Notes: a model not told the origin generated them from the sequence alone. DNA of 27,076 nucleotides from Haplomitrium mnioides (GCA_049999725.1 JBNGIS010020612.1:15301-42376), one strand, 5' to 3'; shown: positions 1-10,551, counted from the stretch's first letter. Translations and numbers: made by a program.

Positions 1-117
1 TCTTAAAAGTGCTTAAATTTGTCGTTTTTCCAAAAGAACGACAAAACTGCATCTTTTGAGAGTTCTGTAAGAGTTTGAAAATATTTGTTAGAATAGTTCT
101 TTGAAATAATTGAGTTT

Positions 118-2162
118 TTGTTAGACTTTTCAATGGCTGGAGTTTTTAAAGGCAAGAAGAGATTGGAATTGGAAGATTCATCTTCACAAAAGAGTATTAC
201 TTTTGAGAAGCAGTTTGAGATTGAATCAAATGTGAATTTTCGTGAGATAAGCGATGGAGTTACAAAAGCTTCAAGTGCGATGGCTAGCATATTGGGCAAA
301 AAAACGAGTTTTGTTGANNNNNNNNNNNNNNNNNNNNNNNNNNNNNNNNNNNNNNNNNNNNNNNNNNNNNNNNNNNNNNNNNNNNNNNNNNNNNNNNNNN
401 NNNNNNNNNNNNNNNNNTGGCTAGCATATTGGGCAAAAAAACGAGTTTTGTTGAGTTAGATAGCTCTGGCAAGAAAGATCAAAACTTGCACACCATCGAA
501 GAAAATGTTGTGCGGATGGTCAAAAGTACTTGGGAATTGTCGTTGATAAAATAGATCAAAAGAAAACTGCTATTCCACACTGGCCATTGCCACCAAAAAA
601 TATTGATAAGGATTGTTTGGTGGGTGTGCATGTTGTTGGTGCCTTAATATTCAATCATGCTCTCTCTTCGAGGGTCTTCTTAACGTACGGAAACTTGAGA
701 AGCAATTCCAATTTGACAGTTACTGTACTCAACAAAATATTATATGACTTTGAAGGCCCGCTGCTCCCAACTTTGTATCTTCAGCTGGACAACACGACAT
801 GAGATAATAAGAATTCTATCATGTTTGGATATCTTAGTCTCTTTATTGCCAAGAATGTTTTTCGAAAATTCAAGGTGGGATTTCTCATGGTTGGCCATAC
901 TCATGATCAAATTGATCAAATGTTCAGCCGATTCTCAAAATTTTTAAAACGTGTCAAAGCTTTGACGATCACCAGTCTAAGCAAGACGCTCAAATTATCA
1001 TATAATCCTAGACCTCAAGTGACTCTTTTGTTGGAAACTTACGATTTCAAAATGTTTCTGCAACAAAGTTCTTCTCTGGTTCAAAGGATACATGATATCA
1101 CTTTCAATCAACAATTCAAGTTCCAATTAAATGATTCCAAAGCAAAGATTTGGAGCAAACAATTCTCAACAGATGAATTTTGGCTAAATGCGGATGGTAT
1201 TTGTCAACTCAAATGCATACCTGAACTGGACAGAGAACTTTGAGTTCAATGTTGATTCCTCTCAAAGCATATTCTGAAATCAAACGATCTCAAAAGGAAG
1301 AAAGAGAAGTGGATGCCGAGAAAGTGGTAATTTCAATAAGGGACAACATAAGTGAGAACTACTTCAAGTTCTTTACAGATTCTGATATTCAATGGTGGAA
1401 TGACTTTTTTCTTGCCCAACTTGAGATTGCGACTTACATCCTTGAAAAAAAAAGATGACGACTCAAAGCCCAATTTACCTTTCCAGCTTCACAATAGTCA
1501 AACACTTGTAATGATTTTCAAAATTTTTTTGTCCAGATTTTCATGCTCTACAAACAGAAGAAGATGCTCCAGTACAACAAATACTTTCTACACGTCAAGC
1601 AATCTATGATGGAGCACCTAGGCCGCGAGAAAGGACTCTTTCACACAGTACTCGATACGGGCATAAATTTGGCAATTTACATGATTTGAAAGTGAGAATG
1701 TTTATTTGTGTTGTTGCGTCTCTCAATCCAAAGAGCAGACCGTTTTGGGTTGCCAAAGTTCTCAAAGTTGAGTCCTTTGATGAGGAAGATCCGCCAAATC
1801 CGAAACGAGTACGAGCTCAATTGTTTTCTTGTTTGGCTGAAGATGCATTTTTTGGTCAGTACTTCCCAGAGAAAATAGCAGCAACAAAAGGGAAACACAA
1901 ATGCAAGTTACATATTGATATACTTGATTTGACACAAATCACAATTTTGTCCTTTGATTTTTTGCTCACCCAGAAAAACCAATTGAGGAAAACCACTCTA
2001 GCTACTATTAAAGAAAATCTGTTTTAGTACGAAAGACAAAAAGTCCTCAATCTTGAAATGCTTCAAAGAGATTCAAACAGTGTCATTAACACTGAGAAAG
2101 ATCAATCAAACCTTGACGAATCTTCTGAAGTTGAATACGAAGAAATTGAGACAAGTGACTAA
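118..2162 (+). pseudogene. Broken gene for a DUF7869-type protein, probably transposon-derived
   Basis: I recognise the conserved core of the plant/animal protein family labelled DUF7869; its biochemical function is not established. The clearest block is at about 775-985: LYLQLDNTT, a stop, DNKN, then VGFLMVGHTHDQIDQMFSRF, the family's hallmark HTHxxID segment. Upstream, KYLGIVVDKIDQKKT and a LTVTVLNKIL segment (about 524-760) also fit. The C-terminal part (1686-2162) has MFICVVASLNP and PFWVAKVLKVE, then an acidic tail ending at TAA 2160-2162. The reading is broken by TGA at 800-802 (probably a former CGA arginine), a frame change near 1235, another at the nine-A run 1445-1453, another at the seven-T run 1524-1530, and TAG near 2026. 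The N-terminal segment (first ATG at 133) reads across the N gap if the duplicated gap edges are merged, but is out of frame with the core after about 510. It may be host or transposon derived; the family assignment is from recall of motifs. Confidence 0.6.
318..417. other. Assembly gap of exactly 100 N
   Basis: One hundred N bases interrupt the DUF7869 pseudogene. The 37 bases before the gap (281-317) are identical to the 37 bases after it (418-454), so the two contig ends overlap. The gap is probably a placeholder of unknown, possibly zero, size and not missing sequence. Confidence 0.9.
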
Positions 2163-3762
2163 AGTCCTTGGAGAATTTTGTTTTATGTTTTGTATTTGCG
2201 AATTTTGTTTAATTTAAGAGTATCATTTCCAAAACTATTTGAAAATCATTTCTAGTAACTTGTTTGATATAAGGCAAACTTGAACATGTGACCGTACATC
2301 ATTCTAAGTTGAATATTGTTCTCTGTAAATGAACTTTAATTCATAGTTAATATTTTTATTTGTTTCATAGAAATATTTTCATCTCCAGAATATAAGTATT
2401 TTGCTTTTCACTTTTAAAGTTATTATCTCGCTGAAGCATCTGCCCAAGTTGTTTGAATTTTTTTTCTTTTGAAAACTTTGTTGTAAAAATTTAAATCTTT
2501 AGCGTTGTTTGACTCATAACAAGAGCTTTGTACCCATTTTTTACTTTTAGATTTTGATTTAAAAGTCAAAATCTTTTGCATGCGTAGAGTTTGTTGTAGA
2601 AATGGAACATTTATAGTTTGTTTCCTCAGTTGTAGAAGTGTGAACCCTATGCGCGCATAGACTTTGATTTGAAAACCAAACGTACAATGTACAAAAACTG
2701 TTCTACCGAACTTAAAACCTAGCTTCTTCTCAATCTTTCTTTAAGAATGTTGTGCTTGTGAGTTCGGATTCCCATGCGCGCATAGACTTTGGAGTGGAGT
2801 GTTCAGATGGTGAGTTCGGATTCCTAGGCGCGCCTAGAGTTTCAGGCGGAGTGTTCAGTTGGTGAGTTTGGATTCCTATGCGCGCACGGACTTTGGGGTG
2901 GAGTGTTCACCTGTTGAGCTTAGATTCTTTAGCGCGCCTAGTCTTTGGAGTGGAGTGTTCACATGTTGAGCTTGGATTCCTATGCGTACATAGATATTGG
3001 GTCGGAAGTCCACGCCTTCCAAAAGTTCTACTTCTCCTGCATAACCCTTAAGCTTCTTCATACAAAGACAACCGCAAAAAACTTTGTTTGTACACAGGTT
3101 CTAGACTCTTTCGTAGATCTTGAGACCTTTGTTTGCTTGAATCAAGTCTAAAACTTGAACACGTTTCTTGTTTACAATCTTAATGCAATCTCCTTAGCTA
3201 CTACCTTTTTTATTTAGAACTATGATACGTTTCTGTAAATGCTTCATTGAACTGTGAAATATTTTTAATTGCTGGAACCTTTTTGAAAGCCTACATTCAC
3301 TTTTGCTTGCATGGATTTTCAACTTAATTTGAAAGCTTCTTTTCTTCTTGACGTTTTAATTGAAGCTCCTAAATCGATGCAATGTTTCTTTTTATTTGTT
3401 TTTCTGTTTACCATTGCAAACTCATTCCCTTGACTTCTAGTCCCCTTAGGCTTTTTCTTTGTGTTTTGTAATATTTTTCCAACAAAAAAGTTTGAAAGAG
3501 CACCATATGTACGTGCGTCTTAAGTTTGTGCAATTAAACATATTTCAAAATAGTTTCTTTAAACGTGTATTTAAACTTTTGGGCTTATAATTGTAATCAA
3601 TGATAAATGTAATTTTTTGATGAAAACTTACCGTAATTTTTATAATTTTAAACAAATTCGAGTTTTCAAATGTTTTCGTAAAAACTAGTAATATTTATTT
3701 ATTTTGTATAATGAAATTGACTTTCGCTCTATTATGGTTGCTTAAATGACCAAAAAAAACCC
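2163..3762. other. AT-rich intergenic DNA, no gene seen
   Basis: I find no supported coding region. Short ORFs here lack recognisable motifs and follow the tandem repeat or low-complexity DNA. The stretch is strongly AT-rich with many A and T runs, apart from the CG-rich palindromes at 2647-2993. It ends at the outer edge of the left terminal inverted repeat. Confidence 0.7.
2762..3000. repeat. ~52-bp tandem repeat with a CG-rich palindromic core, about five units
   Basis: Each unit reads roughly gagttcggattcctatgcg followed by cgcatagactttggagtggagtgttca and a variable spacer. Core palindromes start near 2772, 2824, 2876, 2927 and 2980, so the period is 51-53 bp. The 2824 copy, ctaggcgcgcctag, is a perfect 14-bp palindrome; others differ by one to three bases. 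An isolated perfect copy, ctatgcgcgcatag, sits at 2647-2660. The repeats stand out against AT-rich surroundings. They look like a small satellite; a function is not evident. Confidence 0.8.
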
Positions 3763-3897
3763 AAAAAACTCATGTACTTTTAAAAAAAAAATTAACATCA
3801 TTTTTTATGTTTTTTTATATGAAAAATCATAATTTTTCCCAAAAAAAAAGGTTCTTATTCTGAGTAGCCTGTTCCTGGTTCAAAGTAGAGGCTGTTA
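3763..3897 (+). repeat. Left terminal inverted repeat (TIR)
   Basis: Starting aaaaaactcatgtacttt and ending caaagtagaggctgtta, this block matches the reverse complement of 26939-27076 at roughly 80-85% by eye, with small indels in A and T runs. The match stops abruptly on the inner side. The outer side may extend further left (gaccaaaaaaaaccc), which cannot be tested because the partner reaches the window edge. Confidence 0.75.
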
Positions 3898-3977
3898 TTT
3901 GGAAAATATGAAAAGTTGCCATCACTGATGGGAAGATCAATTGCAACTCTTTAATATCAAGCTAGAGTACAAGTCTA
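3898..3977. other. Left interior remnant of the TIR element, ending at the gypsy insertion site
   Basis: About 80 bp of unique sequence lie between the left TIR and the gypsy LTR start. The last five bases, gtcta (3973-3977), compare with atctg (26550-26554) directly after the 3' LTR. Three of five match, and both mismatches are G/A transitions, so this may be a decayed 5-bp target duplication. Confidence 0.4.
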
Positions 3978-4322
3978 TGTTAGCCATGTGTTTTCGCATT
4001 TTTTTTAAATTTTTGTGGTTAACAGGGTCTGGCACAACTCTTTGAGCTCTAAGTTGATCAAGTGGGTGCACGAGGGTAGCAAAGAAGGCTCACTCAGTTT
4101 AAGGAGTTGTCCGGATTTTGAGAAAGCATATTGGTTTGGTTCCCTTGGAGGGCAGCCCAGTTTGGCGCGAGGAAGGAGCGACTTTAGAAATGCGGCCAAG
4201 AAGGGATGCGATGGAGAATTGGACTGGAAGCAAGGCCATATCCATCGACTACATGAAGATACTGCTTTGCACATGAGGCCATTCAAGGTCTCTGCTATTG
4301 AAGATGTTTGTCGTTGCGGGAC

Positions 4323-6369
4323 ATGGAAATGGATTCAAGCATGGCAAGAGAAGGTGATGAGCATCAAATTGTAGCCCAACATCAACAACAACATATGTCC
4401 CCGTTACTACAACCCAGGCCAACTCCAATCCACAGAGCGGTGAATGCAACATTAGAGAAGAAGGAGGATGGGTCAGGTCCTCGATGCGGACATACTCTAA
4501 CGGCTATAGCAGCCGTGGGTGATGATTGATCTCATGGTTTCATCGGCCCTAGTGTCATTCTTTTCGGAGGAGCAATGGTACTAGAGGGGAATTCTATTGC
4601 TGTTGGACTACTAGCATCCACTGGAGCGGGGATAAGGTTGGATGGGGCTACTGCGGACATACTTTGCTTAGATATTCAGTCCACCAAATGGATGAAATTA
4701 ACACTAGTTGGTGATCCACTGCCTCCTCGTGCTGCGCATGCTGCAATTGCAGTTGGAACTATGGTTGTGATTCAGGGGGAATTCTTCCTGTTGGACTCTC
4801 TATGGATGATCTTCATGTAGTACTTGATCTGACACAATTGAAGCCTAGATGGCACAGGGTGGTTGTGCAAGGACCAGATCTTGGGCCTCGCTATGGCCAT
4901 GTGATATCCTTGATTGGGCAACGCTTTCTACTGTCTATTAGTGGCAATGATGGTAAGCGTCCACTTACTGACGTTTGGGCTTTGGATACTGCTGCAAAAC
5001 CTTATGAATGGAGAAAATTGGAACCTGAAGGGGATGGCCCACCACCTTGCATGTATGCAACAGCTAGTGCATGCTCAGATGGCTTGCTGCTTCTGTGTGG
5101 AGGAAGAGATGCAAGTAGTGTGCCACTAGCAAGTGTATATGGACTTGCAAAACATTGAGATGGAAGATGGGAGTGGGCAATAGCTCTTGGTGTGTCACCA
5201 TCTCCAAGATACCAGCATGCAGCTGTTTTTGTCAATGCAAGACTCCATGTGTCAAGCAAAGCTTTAGGTGGGGGAAGAATGGTTGAGGATGGATCAAGTG
5301 TTGCAGTTTTAGATACAGTTGTTGGAGTTTGGTGTGACAGAAAATCAGTTGTTACTAGTCCTCGGATAGGAGGGTATAGTGCTGATGCCGCAGGTGGTGA
5401 GGCATATGTTGAGTTTACAAGGCATTTCTGTCATGCAGTAGCAACTGTGGGTGATCTTATTTTCATGTATGGTGGGCTTAAAGGGGTGTATTGTTGGATG
5501 ATCTTCTTGTAGGAGAGGATGTTTGAGTTTCAGATATTGCAACCTCTGCTGTAGATTCTGTGCCGCTATCTGCACCTGCCAGCAGTGTTGGAGGAATTTA
5601 TGAGGTCTTACGTAGCTTTGTAGATGAGCAGCGGAAAGAAATTTTGCTTGAAGCTTCTATTTCAATGTGAAACCCTATGGTAGCTCATATTAACGTGGAT
5701 ATGAACATGGATTTAAGTACAGATAATGAATTTGGGAATACACCTCGTGTGGGTAAGGGTGTTGAACTACTACTGGAGGCATCAGCTGCTGAAGCAAAAG
5801 CCATAAGTGCAGCATTGGCAGCATCCGCTGCTCGAAAAACTAGTGGATAAGTGGATAAGTTAGACGTGGGTAGAGATTCATTGCTTGAAAGTGGAAAGCC
5901 AAGTATGTTGTTGAGTTTTGGACTATTGTTGTCTTCAAAGCCTATTAGCACACATTTTTCTCCTCCAATGGGAGTTCAGCTTCAGCATAGAGCTGATTTG
6001 GTTGCTACGGAGTCCGGTGGAGCTTTAGGTGGCTTGGTGAGACATCTCTCTCTATTGATCAATTCGAAAATGAAGGACAACGAGTGAGTCATGGAACATC
6101 GAACAATGCCAGTGCTGCCAAGAGGCTTTTGGACAAGCAGATGTCTATAAGTGGTGTTTAGAAGAAGGAGCTATCGCAGTTGTTGAAGCCACGTGGCTGG
6201 AAACCTCCAGTAAAGAGGCATTTTTTCATGGACAACAATGAAATTGCAGAACTTTGTGACACAGCAGAAAGATTGTTTGCTCGTGAACCTAATGTGCTAC
6301 AGATAAAAGCTCTAGCCAAGATATTTGGTGACCTGCATGGGCAACTTGGGGAGAAGGATCTGATGCGAA
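4323..6369 (+). pseudogene. BSL-like: Captured BSL Kelch-phosphatase transcript fragment, copy A (5' LTR)
   Basis: BSL proteins are Kelch-repeat PPP-family phosphatases of brassinosteroid signalling. An ATG at 4323 opens MEMDSSMAREGDEH, and clear family sequence begins with KKEDGSGPRCGHTLTA (about 4456). Kelch motifs follow: RPLTDVWALDTAAKPYEWRK, LLLLCGGRDASSVPLAS, RYQHAAVFVNARLH. The linker includes GALGGLVRHLS and LLKPRGWKPPVKRHFF. The phosphatase domain begins with NEIAELCDTAERLFA and stops making sense just after KIFGDLHGQ, so only the first metal motif (GDxHG) is present; GDxVDRG and GNHE are missing. The coding is contiguous across a region that has many introns in host BSL genes, so this looks like a spliced copy. 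Breaks: TGA 4527-4529, a one-base loss near 4775, TGA 5156-5158 (from CGA), a one-base loss near 5487, TGA 5524-5526, further stops and a frame change near 6050. Sense orientation relative to the retrotransposon. Confidence 0.85.
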
Positions 6370-9186
6370 CAACCTTTGAAGGGATTTCTTTGAAATCTGA
6401 AGATGAGAAGAGCCAAGTGAATAAAGAATCTGTGGGGATGTGTCCTGCTGAAGAATTGGCCAACATAGGAAATCGACCTTTGACGAAGATCTCTTTAGAT
6501 ATCCCTTGTGGAGAATCGATTGTTGAAGAACTAGCTTCGAATCAATTCTGAATGAAGAAGGAATCGGCTGCGGTGAAGGATTCCGTTGCACTGAGGCAAA
6601 TGCGTTGAAGATCCTCTATGATGAAGCCCAGTGCTGAAGCAAATGTAAAGAAAGAGGTCCGCAAAAATGTTCTTGCATAAATCGATCAATTGCAAGGGAG
6701 AAATTGTCTTGCAAGGAAGGCGAGTACGTCGAGATTTCTCATGCGATAAAGCCTTAGTGTCAAATGATTTGTGGTGAAGAATTGGCCTGCACGGGAGCCC
6801 ATTGACGAAAACGTCATATGCGAGAAAGGAGAATCGATCATCTGCTGCAATGATCGAGCTGTTGCGAAGATGACCCCATTTGTTGCGCTGAAATGATTTG
6901 AACGACGAGAGAACCTGCTGCAGCATTTGAATCAGGAGGAATTAATTTTAAAAGGAACAGAATTAGTTTGAAAATTTGAAAGGAATTTTGTGAGTCTGAA
7001 GAAGGTATCGGAAAGGAATCCTCTGAAGTGGGGTGCCCCAATTAAGGGGGATCCGATGTAAGTTCGAAGTGGGGATCCGCATGGTACGAGGTATGTCCGT
7101 ATAGGTATCCGTTGTGGGGAGCCCAAGTTAAAAGGGTTCCGAGTGGAGATCTGAAGTGGGATCTCCAGTTAAAAGGGATCTGATGTGAGGTGTCCGACGG
7201 ACGGTGATAAGCGAAATAGTGATTAAGTGAAAAGGTGACTTGTCAACGTTCTACGTTGAGTGAGGATTGTTGCAAAAGAACAAGTATGAAGCAAAGTGTG
7301 AAGGGCAAAGCGACGACTTATTGTGGTTTCGGTGCTGATTAGGGAAGTCGAATCGAAAGTTAAAAAGGTCAAAACGGATGCTGAGTGGAATTTGAAAAGT
7401 TCAAAAATTGAAATGGAGGAAATGAAAAGTTAGTGAAAGTTTGAAAATTAGTTTAAGAACATTTGTTAGTAATTAGTTTTTATTGCGAGTTAAGTTAGTT
7501 TAAAATAGTGAAAGCTAGTTAATTAGTTTAAGAACGAGTTGAGAGTAGATAGTTCTTATTGAAAGATTAGTGAGAAAAAGTTAGTTTAGAAGGGAAGTAA
7601 GTTAGTTTTTTGAGTTGTTATGACAATTACTTGTCAGTTGAGCAGGATAGGGGGTACAAGCCTAAGGGCGAGTTCCTGTTCTGCTGGTTATCTCATTGTA
7701 CATTTGGTGTTTAAGTAAAACTCAAGAGATTCTTGTTTATGAGATACCCTGCTCTTGGAAATTGCAGATTCAAAAGGAGCAGTATGAAGAAGGAACAAGG
7801 AATTGAAGTTAGAATTTGGTGGTAAATGTTCTGCAGGTTTTCAATTGAAGAAATCAGAGAGATTGCATTATAGAAGTGCAAGTCAAGGGGTACCTGAGTG
7901 TATTCTGTTGGTGGGTCTGGGTTCTGAATTCTAGATTGTAATTTGTGGGTGGTTTAGTGGCAAATCAAGTCTGCTTTGAGCTTTGTTCTATTCTATGTGT
8001 GTGTATGTGTGTTAATGTGTAAATATTTAAGGAGAGAGCCTTCTTTGATTCTTCAATTAGTGGATGCTTGTTGGTGGATTGCAGCAAAGCAAGTATTGCT
8101 CAGAATTGTGTGTGCCTATGGAATAGGTGGGCATTTCACAAGCAAACAGAGTAGTGGGTGGTGGAGGAACAACAGTTGGATGTAAGATCAGGAGGATCGT
8201 TCCATAGCTGAGTTCTCAGCATCAAGCTCTGGGGTATATTGGGTTGGAGTGACCTGAGTATCTAGTTTGAGGGAAGTGAAGTAGTGTAATGAAGGTAGGC
8301 ACTGGAGTGTTGGTTTGAGAGTTTCAAGCAAGTTGGGTAACTAGTTGCTTGGGAGCATTTCTGATACAACTCTAGTTTAAAATCAGCCTGTGCATCAGTA
8401 TTCTTATCCTAGAAATGTCAATCATACAATTTGTATGATTCTTGGCTGTTGTTCTATTTTGTTGAACAGTTAGAAGTGTTGTGGGTGGTTTTGTGGAGAG
8501 AGGGTTGTCAGACCTAGAGAAGGAGAGTGGTCCATCTCTGAACTGATAGAGTGCAGTTTCAGAACTCTTTAAGGAATCTGGAAAGTCAGTAAAAATGATT
8601 TAAGAGTAGATTTCTATATAGATCTTGCATGGTTCGATCTCTGGTTGTGCTATTTGGGGCTGGAGTGCCACTACTATGCTACAACATGTGATTTCCTTCT
8701 TACTCCACCATGCCGAAAAGAACTCTTTCAAGTTGTTTCTAACCTTCTCTCAGGAACTATGTTGTCACATATGCAAGGGGGCTTGAGCAATCAGGATGCA
8801 GGCTGGAAGCAATCAAGAGGCACAGAAAGATCAAGTGTGGAGGGGAAGGCAATTTGTGGAGTAGAAGCCAATTCGTGGAGGAAAAGCCAATTCGTGGAGG
8901 AGGAGGCTGATCGATTAGCCAGGGATCCATCGAGAACAGATCGATGGGGGAGGAAATTTGATTGCATGAGGATGGATCGAGGGTTGAAGATGGAGGATTT
9001 TGAGAGAGGGTGTCGGGCATAAGAAAATGTGAGGTTGGAGGAGAATGAGATTGAGGTAGAAGCCAATTCGAGGAGGAGGCAAGAGGCAATTCGAACAAGG
9101 AGAAGGGGGGATAGATTGAATGAATTCACAAAGAGGAAGGTGAGGAGGAGATTTCAACAAAAACAAAGAAGGCAGTGAAGGATCAC
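6370..9186 (+). other. LTR segment present only in the 5' LTR; no gene recognised
   Basis: Non-BSL sequence follows the end of the phosphatase fragment. The reading frame stays open for a while (to about 6551) with no domain I know. A loose repeat of gaagaattggcc...ggagaatcgat occurs at about 6453 and 6775. Degenerate ~41-bp units lie at 7022-7190, then an A/G-rich stretch of agttagtttaa words (7430-7640). The ORF at 8645-9022 has no recognisable motif and runs into short ccaattcgtggagga repeats at 8870-9075. I interpret this as LTR sequence of the gypsy family. Confidence 0.5.
7022..7190. repeat. Degenerate ~41-bp direct repeats
   Basis: At least three units share gaagtgggg, then a g/c-rich triplet region, then agttaaaagggatc. 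Examples start near 7023 (gaagtggggtgccccaatta), 7116 (ttgtggggagcccaagttaa) and 7156 (gaagtgggatctccagttaa). Units are heavily diverged, and a fourth partial copy lies near 7062. Confidence 0.5.
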
Positions 9187-9229
9187 TGAAAGGGAGGATT
9201 TTCGCCAAAATCGCTGGAGGAAGGACACT

Positions 9230-9740
9230 CAGAGGTATTTTGTATGAAAGTTGGAGGTGCACTCTGAGGGTCACTTGTAGGCATTCTGTGCAAAGGTCAG
9301 AAGTGTCCTTTGAGGGGCACTCAGAGGAATTTTGTGCAAAATTCAAAGGTGAATTCAAAGGCCTTTTCTGTTCGGAGATGGAGGTGCACACTCGAAGGTG
9401 CAAACCTCGGATGTGCATCTCGGAAGTGTATGATCGGATGTGCATATTGGAGGTGTAGGTTTTGGGTGTATGTCTTGGAGCTTGGAGGTACGGTGATCAG
9501 AGGTGAGGCATTTTGCATTTTGGAGATACATGCAGAACTCAGAGGTGTTGTACGTAGAGTTGAGCTTTGGAGATCATATGTACGTCTTGGAGGTGTATAC
9601 TTGAAGGTTCAAGTTTTGGATGTACATATCAGAGGTGTAGGTTTCAAAGGTGTGGTACTCAGAAGTGTGTTGTTTGACATTCAGAGATGTTCGAGGGTGA
9701 GAATTCAAATTTTAGAGGCTCTTTAGAGGTGCATTTAGGG
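9230..9740 (+). repeat. ggaggtg-rich degenerate minisatellite, 5' LTR copy
   Basis: The words ttggaggtg, cggaagtg and cagaggtg recur every 15-40 bases, with intervening short words such as cattttg and tgtatc. The same block occurs in the 3' LTR at 24540-25045, so it belongs to the retrotransposon LTR. ORFs covering it (for example 9310-9726) are products of the repeat composition and I do not call them genes. Confidence 0.6.
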
Positions 9741-10551
9741 CATTTGAGAGTGTGGCGGATGATGCGGAGTGCGGTTCAGCTTATTTCTAGAAAGTGTACC
9801 ACATGATTTTGGGGCTTGCTTTCACTACCAAGAAGAAAAGGCAATTGAACGAGGCCATAGTTCTTACAGAGAGGGAGAACAAAACAATAACATGACAACT
9901 GAAATAATCAACTAAGTTTAAAAAGAGACAAATGAAATAAGAAACTAACTAAGAAGAAAAAGAACAAAAAACCAAAAGCTACTTTATGAAGGCTGAAAAT
10001 CAAAAGCCTCTAAACTTAGATGAGGAAAGGCGTTATAGCTAAGAACTTGGAGAGACTTTTAGTGGGGGCATAAACTAAAGTTAGCACTTAAAGTAGTTAG
10101 TGAGTTAAGGTATTTTGGCCCAAAAAGCTAGGCCTGAAAATGAGTACTATTATTTTAGTTAGTCGCATCTAAAATTAAGGGTAAACTTAGCGGATGAGCT
10201 AGGGCCGAAGCGGGGATAAAGGGATTAAAGGTATGGGCTATGGCGCGGTGGGAAATATAGACGCCTGCCAGGCTCATTCTTGGGGATTCACCACAAGAGA
10301 GCACTACGAGCGCAGGAGGGAGGACAAAAGGAGAAGCGAAGAAAGGCCATCATGAGAGGAGGACTAGAGGTGTCTTGGGTTGGGTTGCGGGACGAAAGGT
10401 GGGGTGGATTGCATTGCTCGTGGCTGGTGCTGGGGTACTAGAGGTGGGCATATGCAAGTGGTTTGACTTTTGAATGTGCTGCAACAATCAAAGGCCACCT
10501 TTTCAAGGAACTCAAGGGAGTGGGCTTAACTTCAAGTCACAATGTGTGGGA
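9741..10551 (+). other. Distal 5' LTR sequence up to the copia insertion; no gene
   Basis: Matches 25046-25860 of the 3' LTR closely. It includes an A-rich tract (9840-10020) and a ggttgcgggacgaaaggtgg segment. No coding motif was seen. It resumes beyond the copia element at 15755. Confidence 0.7.

Noticed and set aside
281-454. 37-bp direct repeats around the gap as a target duplication or LTR
   Set aside because: They directly border exactly 100 N and are identical, which is what overlapping contig ends look like.
2762-3000. Evenly spaced palindromic repeats resembling a CRISPR array
   Set aside because: The whole ~52-bp unit is repeated, including the parts between palindromes, and the setting is a plant genome. 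It is a tandem repeat.
3989-3998. Alternative gypsy LTR start at tgttttcgca
   Set aside because: Starting at 3978 gives tips that pair with the other end (tgttagcc with ggctgaca) and places the polypurine tract three bases away; 3989 gives neither.
4005-4286. - strand ORF at the start of the LTR
   Set aside because: Overlaps a + strand ORF of similar length in the LTR leader; neither shows known motifs.
8645-9022. 125-residue ORF in the 5' LTR
   Set aside because: No recognisable motif, composition follows short local repeats, and the region is absent from the sister LTR.
9310-9726. 138-residue ORF over the ggaggtg repeat
   Set aside because: Translation of a degenerate minisatellite. The equivalent 3' LTR region is open in different frames with different ends.
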